A DNA stretch of 62,000 bases from contig RPFO01000175.1 of NCBI GenBank assembly GCA_009746045.1, forward strand, positions 5,803,666 to 5,865,665, in the 5' to 3' direction. Below, in pieces: positions 11,074-22,849 of the stretch; position 1 is the first letter of the stretch, and each line of letters starts with the position of its first letter. The translations under genes were made by a program, and so were the position numbers. The stretch comes from Mesostigma viride. Lineage: Eukaryota > Streptophyta > Mesostigmatophyceae > Mesostigmatales > Mesostigmataceae. The notes under the pieces were generated by a model, which did no database searches, had not been told where the DNA came from, and worked only from the letters and a program-made list of their open reading frames with translations.

Positions 11074-11262
11074 AATTAATTAAGAACCTAGCTCTGTTGG
11101 GAGCTTATGTAACACAAAGCCCTGAGAGGAGGGATATTATGGTTTGTCATACATTCTGAGCTACAACCTGCCGGCAGGTGGGGGGATGTAAACCGCCACC
11201 TACTCTCGGTGTACAAGGTGCACCTGCACCACCACATGATGTATCATACCTAAAAAAGGCCT
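11074..11262 (-). mobile_element. Half-LINE-D 3' tail fragment
   Basis: In the minus sense it matches the 3' UTR found after the ORF1-like frame at 12.2-13.3 kb. It includes GTGCACC, the segment before CATAAGCTC, and a degraded hairpin (AGCTCTGTTGGGAGCT). It is preceded by ATTAATTAATTAA. Confidence 0.6.
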
Positions 11263-11500
11263 GGCATGACAGGCACCGACCCTGTGGGCAAGCCACCTCC
11301 CCCCAAGCGGAGGAGGCGTTTTGATGATCGAGTAGTGTAGTTAGGATTTTTCTAGACTAGATAGATTAGCGTTAGGTTAGTTAGTAGATTACGCGGCTCC
11401 CTCCACTCCACCATCCATCACGGAATATGTGCTACATGATCTCCCAACGGAGGCAAGTTCTAATTTAATTTAATTTAATTGCAGGCACGAGGATTTAATT
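11263..11500 (+). mobile_element. LINE-A 3' end fragment
   Basis: It starts at PVGKPPPPKRRRR, the last codons of LINE-A ORF2, and continues through the 3' UTR to the hairpin near 11442 and (TTTAA)n. A short direct repeat GGCAGGCACGAGG appears twice in the tail. Confidence 0.75.
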
Positions 11501-12239
11501 TAATTCAATTTAATTTAATGGCAGGCACGAGGTTTTGAATTATGGAGGCAATGATGCACGAGGTTAAGCCATGCATGCTGACGGCGGAGCTCATAACTTT
11601 CACGTTTGGGCACCAAATTCGGCCGTGAATATCACAATCGCTAATTCGTCTTTCTAAGACGCACACGCTGATATATTTTCCCGTAGCTATCACGCAATAT
11701 TATGTCGAGCAAACGCAACTCGACGAGTCGCAGTTTGGAGGCTTCAGGCTGCGATGAGCCAAGCAAATACGCCTCCTTAATTCGGCTGCAGTTTGGCCTC
11801 CCGGCCTCGCAGGCAGCGGTGACACTACTATAGCCAAGCGTTAGTGGTTCACTCGGCTCCTCGATCCCGCGGCCTCGCCATCGCATCGCCTGAAACCAAA
11901 CGCAGTCGCCCATCCGCGGTTCAAGCTCCACACGAACCGCGTTTCACGCCCCACCCCATCCATGCATGTCGATGATCACGACTGGTACAACATGGCCCTA
12001 GCTGTGCACTGCTATATATGAACTTAGTGCATTTTCTACGGGGATTACGCCTCGCTTCTTGCGCTGTGAAATTTCCGCACCTTCACAGCATCAACCGCCT
12101 CCTCGAGCCGGACGGCGTCGGGTTTACGCAGACTGTCTCTTCGAGCCAAGAACTGCTGCTGACTGGCCAGCCTCTTCGATCACCCGGCCCGAGCTTCAGC
12201 ACATATGATTCTGTGCTCCCTAATCACGAATTCTGACGG
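11501..12239. other. Unassigned 0.74-kb stretch
   Basis: Only short unremarkable ORFs on both strands, including a 96-codon minus-strand frame without recognisable domains. It lies between a LINE-A tail and the start of an ORF1-bearing half-LINE, so it may be the 5' UTR of that element. Confidence 0.4.
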
Positions 12240-13691
12240 CGAGATCTGGGCTTCATCCCTCTCCGCACCTACGCTCCGCTCCATCCTTCAAGCCGCCCTC
12301 GAGCAGCACGTGACTGTCACCCCTTGCCGCGGATGTGGCAGCACTGGGCAGCACGCCGGCTGCTAGCTGAGCGCTCCCCCACCTTTCCACCACCGTCACC
12401 TCCACGTACCTCCACCCTCCTCGCCTCCACCTCCACTGCAACCACCACCGCTAGCTGGCAACAAACTGGACCAGCTCCTCGACATCGACCAGCGCCTCAA
12501 GGACATTAGGACAACGCCATCGCCATCGAGCGCCTGCAAAACATGTTGCACCGCAGGCCTCACCGGCCGGCGGCCGCCCAGGCGGTGAAGGACATCGCTG
12601 CCCAGCCGGCATCTGCTGGCCCGGCCGGCGACGCCGGCTCCTCCCACCCAGACCTGGGCGGACCTGCTCAAGCACGTACTGACACGGCACCTCCACCACC
12701 TCCACCATCGCGGCACAGCTCATGAGCAACAAGCCCTCAGACCTCCCCGAGGACGGGAGGCCGACCGCACCCAGCACCGCCACAATATGTCATGATTCGT
12801 CAAGCACTTCGACCAGCCGGCAGGTGAGACCTCAGAGCTAGCTAGACTCTTCTCATGGCATTTAAGCGCGACATTCTCAAGCCCCCATGCAACTTCTTAC
12901 TGCATGGTGAGCTGCGGATGTTGGCTGGACATCCGCCTTCCCCGCGTGCGGGGGTAAGGCTGGCCCGGCTCCCCTGCTCCTCACGTCTTTAAGTACTGTA
13001 CATGTATGGCGGATAAGCTGTTGTTTCTGGAATGCCGAAGTTCTAAGCTATCGAGGACTTCCTACACTGCTGGACGACGACTTGACCCTGGCCCAGCAAC
13101 AGCGGCGACGGGAGCTATGGCCGACCTACCTCCAGCTCCGGAAGAGCGCAGGGGGGAAACCGGTATACTGAAGGGGGGACGTCATCCACGTCGACCACGA
13201 GCCCTGGCAGGCACCCCCAGCTGCCATGCCGGCCGGCCCGGCCAGCAACCCCAGTCTAGGGAATTATTGAACCTCAATTATATAGCAGTAGAGTAGATAA
13301 GGCTTAGGGCTAGCACGTGGCCCACGCGCATGTGCGCCCATAATGCCCCCCATGGATGATCGTGCCTTCAGAATTAAGCCACGCTCTAGCTGCCTATAAT
13401 GGGACTTCCCATGGAGAATTTAGCCAAGCTCTGCCTACGCAGAGAGTCACTCTCTGCTGAGAAGCCATGCCCTAGCCTTTGTACATATAGCCATGATGAT
13501 CTTCCACCCTATGTCTGCACGGTGCACCTTCGCTGCTGGAATACATAGTGGTGCAGGTGTACTGTGTGCACCCAGAGCAGGTGTAGTAGTTTACTACATC
13601 CTACCCTTGCAGAGTGTATAGCCAAGAATGTATTAATAGCCATATGCCCCTTCTCAGGGATATGTGCTACATGTACTCCCAACGGAGTTAT
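12240..13691 (+). mobile_element. Half-LINE-D: degraded ORF1-like protein plus LINE-A-type 3' tail
   Basis: About 12270-13220 encodes, with frameshifts, the same protein as the minus-strand copy at 49094-50114. Features seen are ALEQHVTVTPCRGCGS with a CxxC pair, a proline/threonine-rich linker, LLDIDQRLKDI coiled-coil-like sequence, and a C-terminal block with DDDLTLAQQQRRRELWPTYL. That block resembles the C-terminal domain of L1-like ORF1 RNA-binding proteins. There is no reverse transcriptase. The 3' UTR (13230-13691) ends in GATATGTGCTACATG and the hairpin ACTCCCAACGGAGT, as in LINE-A. I infer a non-autonomous element mobilised by LINE-A. Confidence 0.65.
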
Positions 13692-13704
13692 CAAGGAGAC
13701 AACC
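13692..13704 (-). mobile_element. Retroposon-C end, 13 nt, at a LINE-A junction
   Basis: CAAGGAGACAACC, the complement of the retroposon-C 3' end, sits exactly between the half-LINE-D hairpin and a truncated LINE-A copy. Too short for certainty alone, but the same sequence recurs at eight other junctions in the window. Confidence 0.5.
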
Positions 13705-13904
13705 ACCGTCCTCACGGTGCGTGCTCACGTATGGCGCCGAGGCGTGGACACTCACGGACACACTGCATGGCAGCTAAGCTAGACCGCCTAGACGGCACGG
13801 TTTACAGGATGCTCCGACAGACTAGCTCAGTGTCCTGAACGTAGGGTTTTCCCAGCGTAGGTCATTAGAGTCTTTGTATCAGGGTATGCCCCGTATGTCG
13901 GACG

Positions 13905-15270
13905 CCAGACCCATAGTTGGCCACAACTTTTTTTCCTTTTTTGACCCCCCAAAATGAAAAAAATCATAACTCCTAGATCCAAATACCCTCAACCCAGGTG
14001 CTAGGAACATCTACACTTCAAGGGCTTTCAGAATATGCAATAATACGGCATTGGTTTATCAAGGCATTTGCATGATAGCTTCAGCCAAATTTGGCCAAAA
14101 GACGATCGTTTCCGTGCAAGGAAAAGTATATCCCCCCATTTTTCTCAGGGGGGGGTCAGAAACCTCAATACCAACATTGGACAATTTAGTTGGATAGTCC
14201 AATGGTCCTTTCCTGTGGTCAAACCACCCGGATACCCCGTTTGACATGTATAATGCACGCGTGTACATGTGTGGCTTACGCGTGCGCAAACAGCCAACTA
14301 TTATGCCATGCCATACAATGAAGCAATACTACTACTATAATTGACCATCTGCAATAGACTGCCAAACATGCTGGAATACAAATATGACGCCACCTTGCAC
14401 TCACTGAACGGTATCCCCCAAAGAAATGCCACAAGTTGTACAACATAATGGCTAACACCCCTCCTTGAGCAGGCAAGGAAGGCTGTTGCAATTACCACTA
14501 ATGCATCCACCATAAGACATGCATGAACGTACGAGTTTCCATACAAACAACACGAAAACGCATTGCCGTACCTGCCTTGATTATGACCTGGCCGGGTTCC
14601 GCTGGCCGACATGCTCATACGTCACGGATACTAATGCTAGTAGTAGAGGCGGCCACAGCTACTCTATCCATCCTTCCGTCATCGTTACCATGTTGTTTAT
14701 CTATGCAAAGATGACGTCTAACACGTCCACATGCATTCCCAGCAAATGGTGCCGCGGACTTTCGCAAGACATTGGAAGGCCCAGGCAGACGGAAGCTACC
14801 AAGAAACCAAAAGAAACCGGCGATACCAAAGGGGACGTCTCGTCTGATGGTGACGAGCAAGACACAGGTAATAACCACTGCGTATTTTCCCAATTCCTTG
14901 AATCTGATCATTCTTGACGTACCAAAATAATGCATCGTCGTTCAGGGATCCTCATCTGACCCATTTCAAGCAGCGGAACCCAAAATTTCCACCAAAATGG
15001 CGCGTTGACAGCCATATCTCGCTATGCGCGCGCTCAACGGTACTACAAAATGTTAGCAAATGTCACGTGACCACCAACAAAATGCACGAGGTATTTACTG
15101 GGCTATGGTGCACTTACCTGGCCATGCAACCTTGGCATTTTCATTCGTGTCGGGTCTGCCCCAGTCCATCGGCAACATTTACGTTACGTCACTTACGTCG
15201 GAGGTCACGGATTTACGCGTTACAGTTACGTTACGTCGGGTACCATCCATTTGGATGGCATCGGCCGACC
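13905..15270. mobile_element. Unclassified 1.37-kb insertion in LINE-A
   Basis: The two LINE-A halves are contiguous in sister copies, so this block is inserted. Its ends look like imperfect inverted repeats: CCCATAGTTGGCC near 13910 and GGCCGACCATGGG near 15264. I found no clear target duplication; a few bases of the target seem to have been lost. ORFs inside are short and unrecognised. A non-autonomous DNA transposon is the simplest reading. Confidence 0.5.
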
Positions 15271-15807
15271 ATGGGTCAGCGTAGGATAGCATTTGCAGGA
15301 CCTCTTGCTCGCACCGGCCAGCCAGGTCGACACCGCCATTGGTCTGGCCGGCCCCCAGCGGCTCGGCCAACCAGGGCGGCATATTTGACCTGGCCTGGCC
15401 CCAAGGACATTCCCAGGAAGCTAGGTAAACCTGCCAATGATGTCAAACTACACCCAGATGTTGCTGGCCGACCTAGTGGTCCCAGCCCAGTTTGAAAACC
15501 GCATCCACTCTCTCTCCCTTCTTTGGACTGCCATGCAGAACAAGAAGCGGTGCATGGCAGAAGATTGTCCATGGGCTCACACGCAGCCCACAGGGCCTGT
15601 GGGCAAGCCCCCCCACCCCAAGAGGAAGGGGTGTTTTGCATGGCTGACTAGTGTAGTTAGGATTTTCTAGACTATAGATAGCTTAGAGTTAGGTTAGTTC
15701 GATAACGCGGCTTCCTCCACTTCACCCACCCATCAAGGAATATGTGCTATGTACATGATCTCCCCACGGAGGCGCATGTTATAATTTTAAATTTTAATTT
15801 TAACCAT

Positions 15808-15925
15808 CGCAGGCCAGAAATCGGGAGAATCCGGACCATGGCAGCTCGAGCCTGCCGTTATCTTGTCCGCGTTTTGGACTCGTTCAGGATGATGAATATG
15901 AATGGAGATGGAAATGTATGAATGG
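15808..15925 (-). mobile_element. Retroposon-C copy in LINE-A tail
   Basis: It shares about 105 bp with the copy at 5352 (from CGCAGGCCAGAAATCGGG through GATGATGAATATGAAT) but lacks the terminal GGTTGTCTCC end. It lies between two LINE-A 3' UTRs. Confidence 0.65.
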
Positions 15926-16089
15926 ATTTTTCTAGACTAGATAGATTAGCGTTAGAATAGTTCGATTACGTGGCTCTCTCCACTCCACCACCCCTCAAGG
16001 AATATGTGCTACATGATCTCCCAACGGAGGCATGTTATAATTTAATTTTAATTTAATTTAATGGAAGTGTGTAATGTTCCAATCCAATT

Positions 16090-16522
16090 CAATGGATCGC
16101 ACCAACCAGGTAGACACCTCACGTGGCCCCCCCGCAGGACTGCGACCAGCTCAGCCTGGCCGGCACCTCCTGACGTGGGCTGGGCCCCCTGACGTTAGAC
16201 GCCGCAAGGCCCGCACCTTCAAAGAACAGCTAGTAGAGGACATGAGGGGCCTAGGCCTCTCCGGCCGTGATTTGGAAGAAGATGATGGACAAGGCCAAGT
16301 GGGCCCAGGTCATCAGAGGACAACGAGCCCCCCCCTATGGATGGGGAAGCGCCCCGGCGCGTGTGCAAACCCGTGGGAGGCACGCCAGACAGCTCCCCTA
16401 GGGCCACGTGATGCTGTATAGATAGATGTTGTAGTTAGTTGCTGTTAGATAGATGACGTAGGTAGCTGATGTAGATAGCTTAGACCGGTAGGCCACTGTT
16501 TGCACCCACCCATCCATCCATC
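16090..16522 (+). mobile_element. LINE-B 3' fragment
   Basis: It runs from RTNQVDTSRGPPAGLRPAQPG, the end of LINE-B ORF2, into its 3' UTR and stops in a short (CATC)n before the hairpin. Confidence 0.75.
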
Positions 16523-16856
16523 GGTAGGGAACCAGGGGTACAGGTTGCTAACAAATTCTGGCATATGGCGGAGCGGACACGGAGATTCGGCTGGCAGACA
16601 TCATCTACGCAGACGACACCACCCTCTTCGAGGACACTGGGCACGTGCAGACATGGCTTGACTGCCTGGCTATCGAGGCTCGGGCAGTGGGGCTTGAGGT
16701 CAGCAAGAAGACAGAGGCCCTGGCGGTTGGGCTCACCCACTCACCGCCACCCCTCTATCTCCTCGACGGCTCTCAAGTCCTGTATCGGGACCGCGTCAAG
16801 CTGCTGGGCAGCCTGCTCCCCAGCTGCGAGGTCGATGTGGACCATCGCATCTCCCT
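16523..16856 (+). mobile_element. LINE-B ORF2 fragment with the YADD motif
   Basis: It reads DIIYADDTTLFEDTGHVQTW then LEVSKKTEALAVG and LLDGSQVLYRDRVKLLGS. This contains the RT catalytic YADD and the segment after it. It stops abruptly at 16856, where an ORF1-type sequence begins. Confidence 0.8.
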
Positions 16857-18718
16857 TGGAGCTGGAGGACCACCGCCAGGCCCAGCAACGGGAGGTCACC
16901 GATCGCGCTCGCCGCGAGTGCCGAGTGGTGCTACGTCGCTTCCCCCAGAAGCCAGGTGAGACGTCAACCTCCCTTGCTGACGAGCTCAAGAACCAGCTTC
17001 TTCCCCTCATGGGCCTGGTAGGTGAGGTAGAACTGCGTGGGTGCCATGCACCGCCTTCCCCACTCACGGGACAAGGCGGCTCCCCCACCAGTCCTGCTCA
17101 CCTTCCTCTCCCCTGAGGATAAGCAGCGGTTCCTCTCTCGTCGCAAGCGGTTGCACAACCTCACCTGGACGCTGGATGACGACCTCACCCCCGCTCAGCA
17201 ACAGCAGCGACGCGACCTGTGGCCGGAATACCTCCGCCATAAGCAGGACCCCCAGAAGCCCAAGGTGTACTGGAGGGCCGGGCGGGGACCTGATGATCAA
17301 CCACAAGATGTGGACGCCCCCAGCGGGCTAGAATAGCAATAGCCCTAGCTTGTAACCATTGGCGTCACTGCCGCTAAGGCAGCCATGCCTAGAATGTTTG
17401 CCTAGCTGTGCCAACACACCTAGTCACGTGCCGCCAACGCACGGTACACAACCAGCCATAGCCTTAGCCTATAGTCCTAGTATAGCCATGCTACGCCCTG
17501 GCTATGTTCAGATTACTTGCCCACGCTCCTGGCTATGATATTCTGATCAGGCACTCCGCAAAGGTGAAAACCGCTTGCGTTCAGGGCCGGGCCGCGGAAA
17601 ACGCGGAAAAACGCGATCTGCAAGTGAATCCGACCGTAATCGAACTGGGGACCTCTCGCACCAACTTTCGCTGACTATAGGACGGACGTCTCCGGTTACC
17701 ATGGCATCGCCAACTCACCTACAGTCATCCGCAAAAGTTCTCCTTTCCGGGGAGTGATGCAAGCCTGTCGGATTTGGTACTAGATAAATCACTCGAGATC
17801 TGTGTGTAGGAGTACTACACACGTGTCCACTCGAGACTTGTTCAGTCTCGAAACGTGAGACGGGCTGAACACGGCTGGATCCTTCTTTATTAGAAGGGGG
17901 CGTAGCCGGTACTAACGAAATCAGCCAAGCGTATATTCTGATCAGGCACTCCGCAAAGGTGAAAACCGCTTGCGTTCAGGGCCGGGCCGCGGAAAACGCG
18001 GAAAAACGCGATCTGCAAGTGAATCCGACCGTAATCGAACTGGGGACCTCTCGCACCAACTTTCGCTGACTATAGGACGGACGTCTCCGGTTACCATGGC
18101 ATCGCCAACTTACACCTACAGTCATCCGCAAAAGTTCTCCTTTCCGGGGAGTGATGCAAGCCTGTCGGATTTGGTACTAGATAAATCACTCGAGATCTGT
18201 GTGTAGGAGTACTACACACGTGTCCACTCGAGACTTGTTCAGTCTCGAAACGTGAGACGGGCTGAACACGGCTGGATCCTTCTTTATTAGAAGGGGGCGT
18301 AGCCGGTACTAACGAAATCAGCCAAGCGTATATTCTGATCAGGCACTCCGCAAAGGTGAAAACCGCTTGCGTTCAGGGCCGGGCCGCGGAAAACGCGGAA
18401 AAACGCGATCTGCAAGTGAATCCGACCGTAATCGAACTGGGGACCTCTCGCACCAACTTTCGCTGACTATAGGACGGACGTCTCCGGTTACATGATATGC
18501 TCACATGGGTCTTATTGCACCCACAGACTGCCGGATCGTTAGCGTGTCCGTTTAGCTATAGCGCGCCCAAATGCAGCTGTGGCATGCCTCTGGCATGAAG
18601 GAGACTGGGGGTCTCTGCCCTTTCTCCTGTAGTGCACACACAGGGATTAAACGCACTTCGGTGCTCCGTGACTCCCCAACGGGAGCACGAGTTTAATTAA
18701 TTAATTAATTAATTAATC
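16857..18718 (+). mobile_element. Half-LINE-F: ORF1-like protein plus LINE-B-type 3' tail
   Basis: 16860-17336 encodes, with one frameshift near 17045, an ORF1-like protein. It has VVLRRFPQKPGE, a segment PPVLLTFLSPEDKQRFLSRR that resembles an RRM strand pair, and the C-terminal block TWTLDDDLTPAQQQQRRDLW ending at a stop at 17334. This order fits the RRM plus C-terminal domain of L1-type ORF1 proteins, which bind the element RNA. No RT follows. The 3' UTR (17337-18718, interrupted by SINE-P) ends in GGTGCTCCGTG, the CCCCAACGGGAGCAC hairpin and (TTAA)n, as in LINE-B. I infer a LINE-B-dependent element. Confidence 0.7.
17542..18491 (-). mobile_element. SINE-P multimer (about 2.4 units of 396 bp)
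   Basis: Three direct copies start with TTCTGATCAG at 17541, 17936 and 18333; the last is truncated at TCTCCGGTTA. The whole array is flanked by ATGATAT (17535-17541 and 18492-18498) in the half-LINE-F 3' UTR. It therefore either inserted as a multimer or expanded after one insertion. Each unit carries the tRNA-Pro-like segment on the minus strand and about 120 bp more than the copy at 4227. Confidence 0.75.
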
Positions 18719-20259
18719 TCCCTCGCCTGCATGGCACGCTTTACGCCAGTACCAGGCCCTAGCTGTGGCGCAAGCCCCTGGGCAAGATCGAGAAACAGGA
18801 CCTGTTCAAGGTCCTTGTCCTTCCTGTTCTCACGGATGGGGCCGAGACGTGGACCCTCACCGCCGACCTGGCCCGCAAGCTGGACGGCGCGGTCACCAAC
18901 ATGCTTCGTTCCATTTTCAGAGTAGGATATGCTGCTCATGTCCGCAATTAATGAGGACCTGTACCAGGGCATGCCATATATCACCAGCACCATTAAGCAG
19001 CGGCGCCTGCAGCTAGTAGGGCACCTAGCTCGCACCAACCAGGTAGACACCTCACGTGGCCCCCCCGCAGGACTGCGACTAGCTCAGCCTGCCCGGCACC
19101 TCCTGACGTGGGCCGGGCCCCCTGATGTTAGACGCCGCAAGGCCCGCACCTTCAAAGAACAGCTAGTAGAGGACATGGGGGGCCTAGGCCTCTCCGTAAT
19201 TTGGAAGAAGATGATGGACAAGGCCAAGTGGGCCCAGGTCATAGAGGACAACCGGAGCCCCCCCCTGTGGGGAAGCGCCCGCGTGTGCAAACCCGTGGGA
19301 GGCACGCCAGACAGCTCCCCTAGGGCATCGTTACTAACCTAAGGCTGTCTAGATAGATGTTGTAGTTAGAATGCTGTTAGATAGATGTCGTAGGTAGCTG
19401 ATGTAGATAGCTTAGACCGGTAGGACTGTTTGCACCCATCCATCCATCCATCCATCCATCCATCCATCCATCCATCCATCCATCCATCCATCCATCCATC
19501 CATCCATCCATCCATCCATCCATCCATCCATCCATCCATCCATCCATCCATCCATCCATCCATCCATCCATCCATCCATCCATCCATCCATCCATCCATC
19601 CATCCATCCATCCATCCATCCATCCATCCATCCATCCATCCATCCATCCATCCATCCATCCATCCATCCATCCATCCATCCATCCATCCATCCATCCATC
19701 CATCCATCCATCCATCCATCCATCCATCCATCCATCCATCCATCCATCCATCCATCCATCCATCCATCCATCCATCCATCCATCCATCCATCCATCCATC
19801 CATCCATCCATCCATCCATCCATCCATCCATCCATCCATCCATCCATCCATCCATCCATCCATCCATCCATCCATCCATCCATCCATCCATCCATCCATC
19901 CATCCATCCATCCATCCATCCATCCATCCATCCATCCATCCATCCATCCATCCATCCATCCATCCATCCATCCATCCATCCATCCATCCATCCATCCATC
20001 CATCGGGGTTAATGCTCCGTGACTCCCCAACGGGAGCACGAGTCTAATTATTAATTAACTAATTAATCCATCCATCGGGGTTAATGCTCCGTGACTCCCC
20101 AACGGGAGCACGAGTCTAATTAATTAATTAATTAATTCAATGGCAGCTAGCCATGCCTAGAATGTTTTCCTAGCCGTGCCACCATAGTTAGTCACGTGCA
20201 CCGCTAACGCACTACGCGCGGTACACAACCAGCCATAGCCTTAGCTTAGCCCTTAATTG
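18719..20259 (+). mobile_element. LINE-B 3' half with giant (CATC)n, plus tail debris
   Basis: ORF2 from the HALRQY region onward (frameshifted), then 3' UTR, 568 bp of (CATC)n, the hairpin (20013-20042) and an AATT tail. A second hairpin with tail (20070-20135) and 120 bp of half-LINE-F 3' UTR follow. The 5' end abuts the (AATT)n tail of the preceding element. Confidence 0.75.
19437..20004. repeat. (CATC)n microsatellite, about 142 units
   Basis: Uninterrupted tetranucleotide repeat inside a LINE-B 3' UTR, always in the same place relative to the hairpin. It is open in all frames on both strands, producing MDGW and SIHP repeat ORFs that are artefacts. Confidence 0.97.
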
Positions 20260-20910
20260 TACAGCGACCTGGCCCGCAAGCTGGACGGCGCGGTCACCAA
20301 CATGCTTCGTTCCATTTTCAGAGTAGGATATGCTGCTCATGTCCGCAATGAGGACCTGTACCAGGGCATGCCATATATCACCAGCACCATTAAGCAGCGG
20401 CGCCTGCAGCTAGTAGGGCACCTAGCTCGCACCAACCAGGTAGACACCTCACGTGGCCCCCCCGCAGGACTGCGACCAGCTCAGCCTGGCCGGCACCTCC
20501 TGACGACGGTCCCCCTGATGTTAGACGCCGCAAGGCCCGCACCTTCAAAGAACAGCTAGTAGAGGACATGGGGGGCCTAGGCCTCTCCGTGATTTGGAAG
20601 AAGATGATGGTCGATGGACAAGACCAATGAGTGGGCCCAGGTCATATAGAGGACAACGAGCCCCCCCCTGTGGGGAAGCGCCCGCGTGTGCAAACCCGTG
20701 GGAGGCACGCCAGACAGCTCCCCTAGGGCATCGTTAGGCTGTCTAGATATAGATATTGTAGTTAGAATGCTGTTAGGTAGATGTCGTAGGTAGCTGACTG
20801 ATGTAGATAGATTAGACCGGTAGGACTGTTTGCACCCATCCATCCATCCATCCATCGGGGTTAATGCTCCGTGACTCCCCGAACGGGAGCACGAGTCTAA
20901 TTAATTAATT
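20260..20910 (+). mobile_element. LINE-B 3' fragment
   Basis: It starts in the LARKLDGAVTNMLRSIFRVG region and ends with a short (CATC)n, the hairpin near 20868-20895 and (AATT)n. It contains a small internal duplication (GATGATGGTCGATGG) and frameshifts. Confidence 0.8.
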
Positions 20911-22597
20911 AATTGTACAGCCAGCCATTGTACGTCCTTTTCGAGGACACAGATGTTATGCTGCTCTTCCGGGACATCTGCAACCGCCTTCTGCTGTCGT
21001 CGCAACCACCTCCAGCGGCCTGGCAACACAGTTTTCGCACGATGCTGTACAAGAACAAGGGGTCGCCTGCCGACCCCGGCAACTACAGAGGGGTGTGCAT
21101 TCAAAGTGCCCCCCTCAAGCTTCTTATGCGGCTCATCCTGAACCGCCTGCGCACGGCCCTGGACGGTCACCGATCAGCGAGACTCAGCACGGCTTCCGTT
21201 CAGGTCGCAACACAGTACAGGCGCTCTTCGCTACTCGCCGCCTGGTGGAGGAACTGCAACGCCTTCAGCCTGGTGAGTCCCCTTTGCACCTTGTGCTGGT
21301 GGACTTCATCAAAGCCTTCGATTCGGTTTTCTGGCCTGCGCTTTGGGACATCCTCAAGTTGTTCCGGATCCCCCGTCCCCTGATTGCTGTCATCCGCAAC
21401 CTGTATGAAGGGTCCACCACTTCGGTGCGCACTTCTTACGGGACCACGCCCCCATGCCCTTTACAGAAGGGTGTGTGGCAGGGCTGCGTGCTGTCGCCCT
21501 ACCTGTTCATTATTGTTGTCGAATACGTAATGATTCAGGCACGCAAGCGATTCATGCCCGCATCGTGGGCAGGGAACCAGGAGTGCAGGTTGCTAACAAA
21601 TTCTGGCATATGGCGGTGCGGACACGGAGATTCGGCTGGCAGACATCATCTACGCAGACGCGGACACCACCTTCTTCGAGGGCACTGAGCACGTGCAGAC
21701 ATGGCTTGACTGCCTGGCTCTCGAGGCCCGTGCAGTGGGGCTGGAGGTCAGCAAGAAGACAGAGGCCCTGGCGGTTTGGCTCACCAACTCACCGCCGCCC
21801 CTCTATCTCCTAGACGGCTCTCGAGTCCTGTATCGGGACCGCGTTAAGCTGCTGGGCAGCCTGCTCCGCAGCTGCGAGGTTGATGTGGACCATCGCATCT
21901 CCCTCGCCTGGCACGCTTTACGCCAGTACCGGGCCCTGTGGCGCAAGCCCCTGGGCAAGATCGAGAAACAGGACCTGTTCAAGGTCCTCGTCCTTCCTGT
22001 TCTCACGGATGGGGCCGAGACGTGGACCCTCACCGCCGACCTGGCCCGCAAGCTGGACGGCGCGGTCACCAGCATGCTGCGTTCCATTTTCAGAGTAGGA
22101 TATGCTGCTCATGTCCGCAATGAGGACCTGTACCAGGGCATGCCCTATATCACCAGCACCATTAAGCAGCGCCGCCTGCAGCTAGTAGGGCACCTAGCTC
22201 GCACCAACCAGGTAGACACCTCACGTGGCCCCCCTGCAGGACTGCGACCAGCTCAGCCTGGCCGGCACCTCCTGACGTGGGCCGGCCCCCCTGACGTTAG
22301 ACGCCGCAAGGCCCGCACCTTCAAAGAACAGCTAGTAGAGGACATGGGGGGCCTAGGCCTCTCCGTGATTTGGAAGAAGATGATGGACAAGGCCAAGTGG
22401 GCCCAGGTCATAGAGGACAACGAGCCCCCCCCTGTGGGGAAGCGCCCGCGTGTGCAATCCCGTGGGAGGCACGCCAGACAGCTCCCCTGGGGCAGCGTGC
22501 GGCTGTCTAGCTAGATGTTGTAGTTAGAATGCTGGTAGATAGATCGATGTAGTATGTAGCCGATGTAGATAGACTAGACCGGTAGGACTGTTTGCAC

Positions 22598-22810
22598 CCA
22601 TCCATCCATCCATCCATCCATCCATCCATCCATCCATCCATCCATCCATCCATCCATCCATCCATCCATCCATCCATCCATCCATCCATCCATCCATCCA
22701 TCCATCCATCCATCCATCCATCCATCCATCCATCCATCCATCCATCCATCCATCCATCCATCCATCCATCCATCCATCCATCCATCCATCCATCCATCCA
22801 TCCATCCATC
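22598..22810. repeat. (CATC)n microsatellite in LINE-B tail
   Basis: About 53 uninterrupted units at the same LINE-B position as the 19437-20004 array, showing large copy-to-copy length variation. Confidence 0.97.
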
Positions 22811-22849
22811 GGGGTTAATGCTCCGTGACTCCCCAACGGGAGCACGAGT

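Larger units (their letters stand above)
13705..16068 (+). mobile_element. LINE-A 3' half, interrupted
   Basis: The 13705-13904 part encodes the TYGAEAWTL to GMPRMSD region with frameshifts. The sequence then breaks and LINE-A resumes at about 15271 (QRRIAFAGPLAR), running to a 3' hairpin near 15760. A second LINE-A 3' UTR (15926-16068) follows a retroposon-C copy. The gap at 13905-15270 is annotated separately. Confidence 0.75.

Noticed and set aside
17541-18490. Tandem tRNA genes
   Set aside because: The tRNA-Pro-like segment lacks a pairing anticodon stem and most of the D-arm and lies in units with target duplications; a SINE explains it better.
19366-20047. Long ORFs of MDGW and SIHP repeats (also at 22507-22845 and 35280-36012)
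   Set aside because: They are translations of tetranucleotide microsatellites, open in every frame because the units contain no stop; no gene signals flank them.
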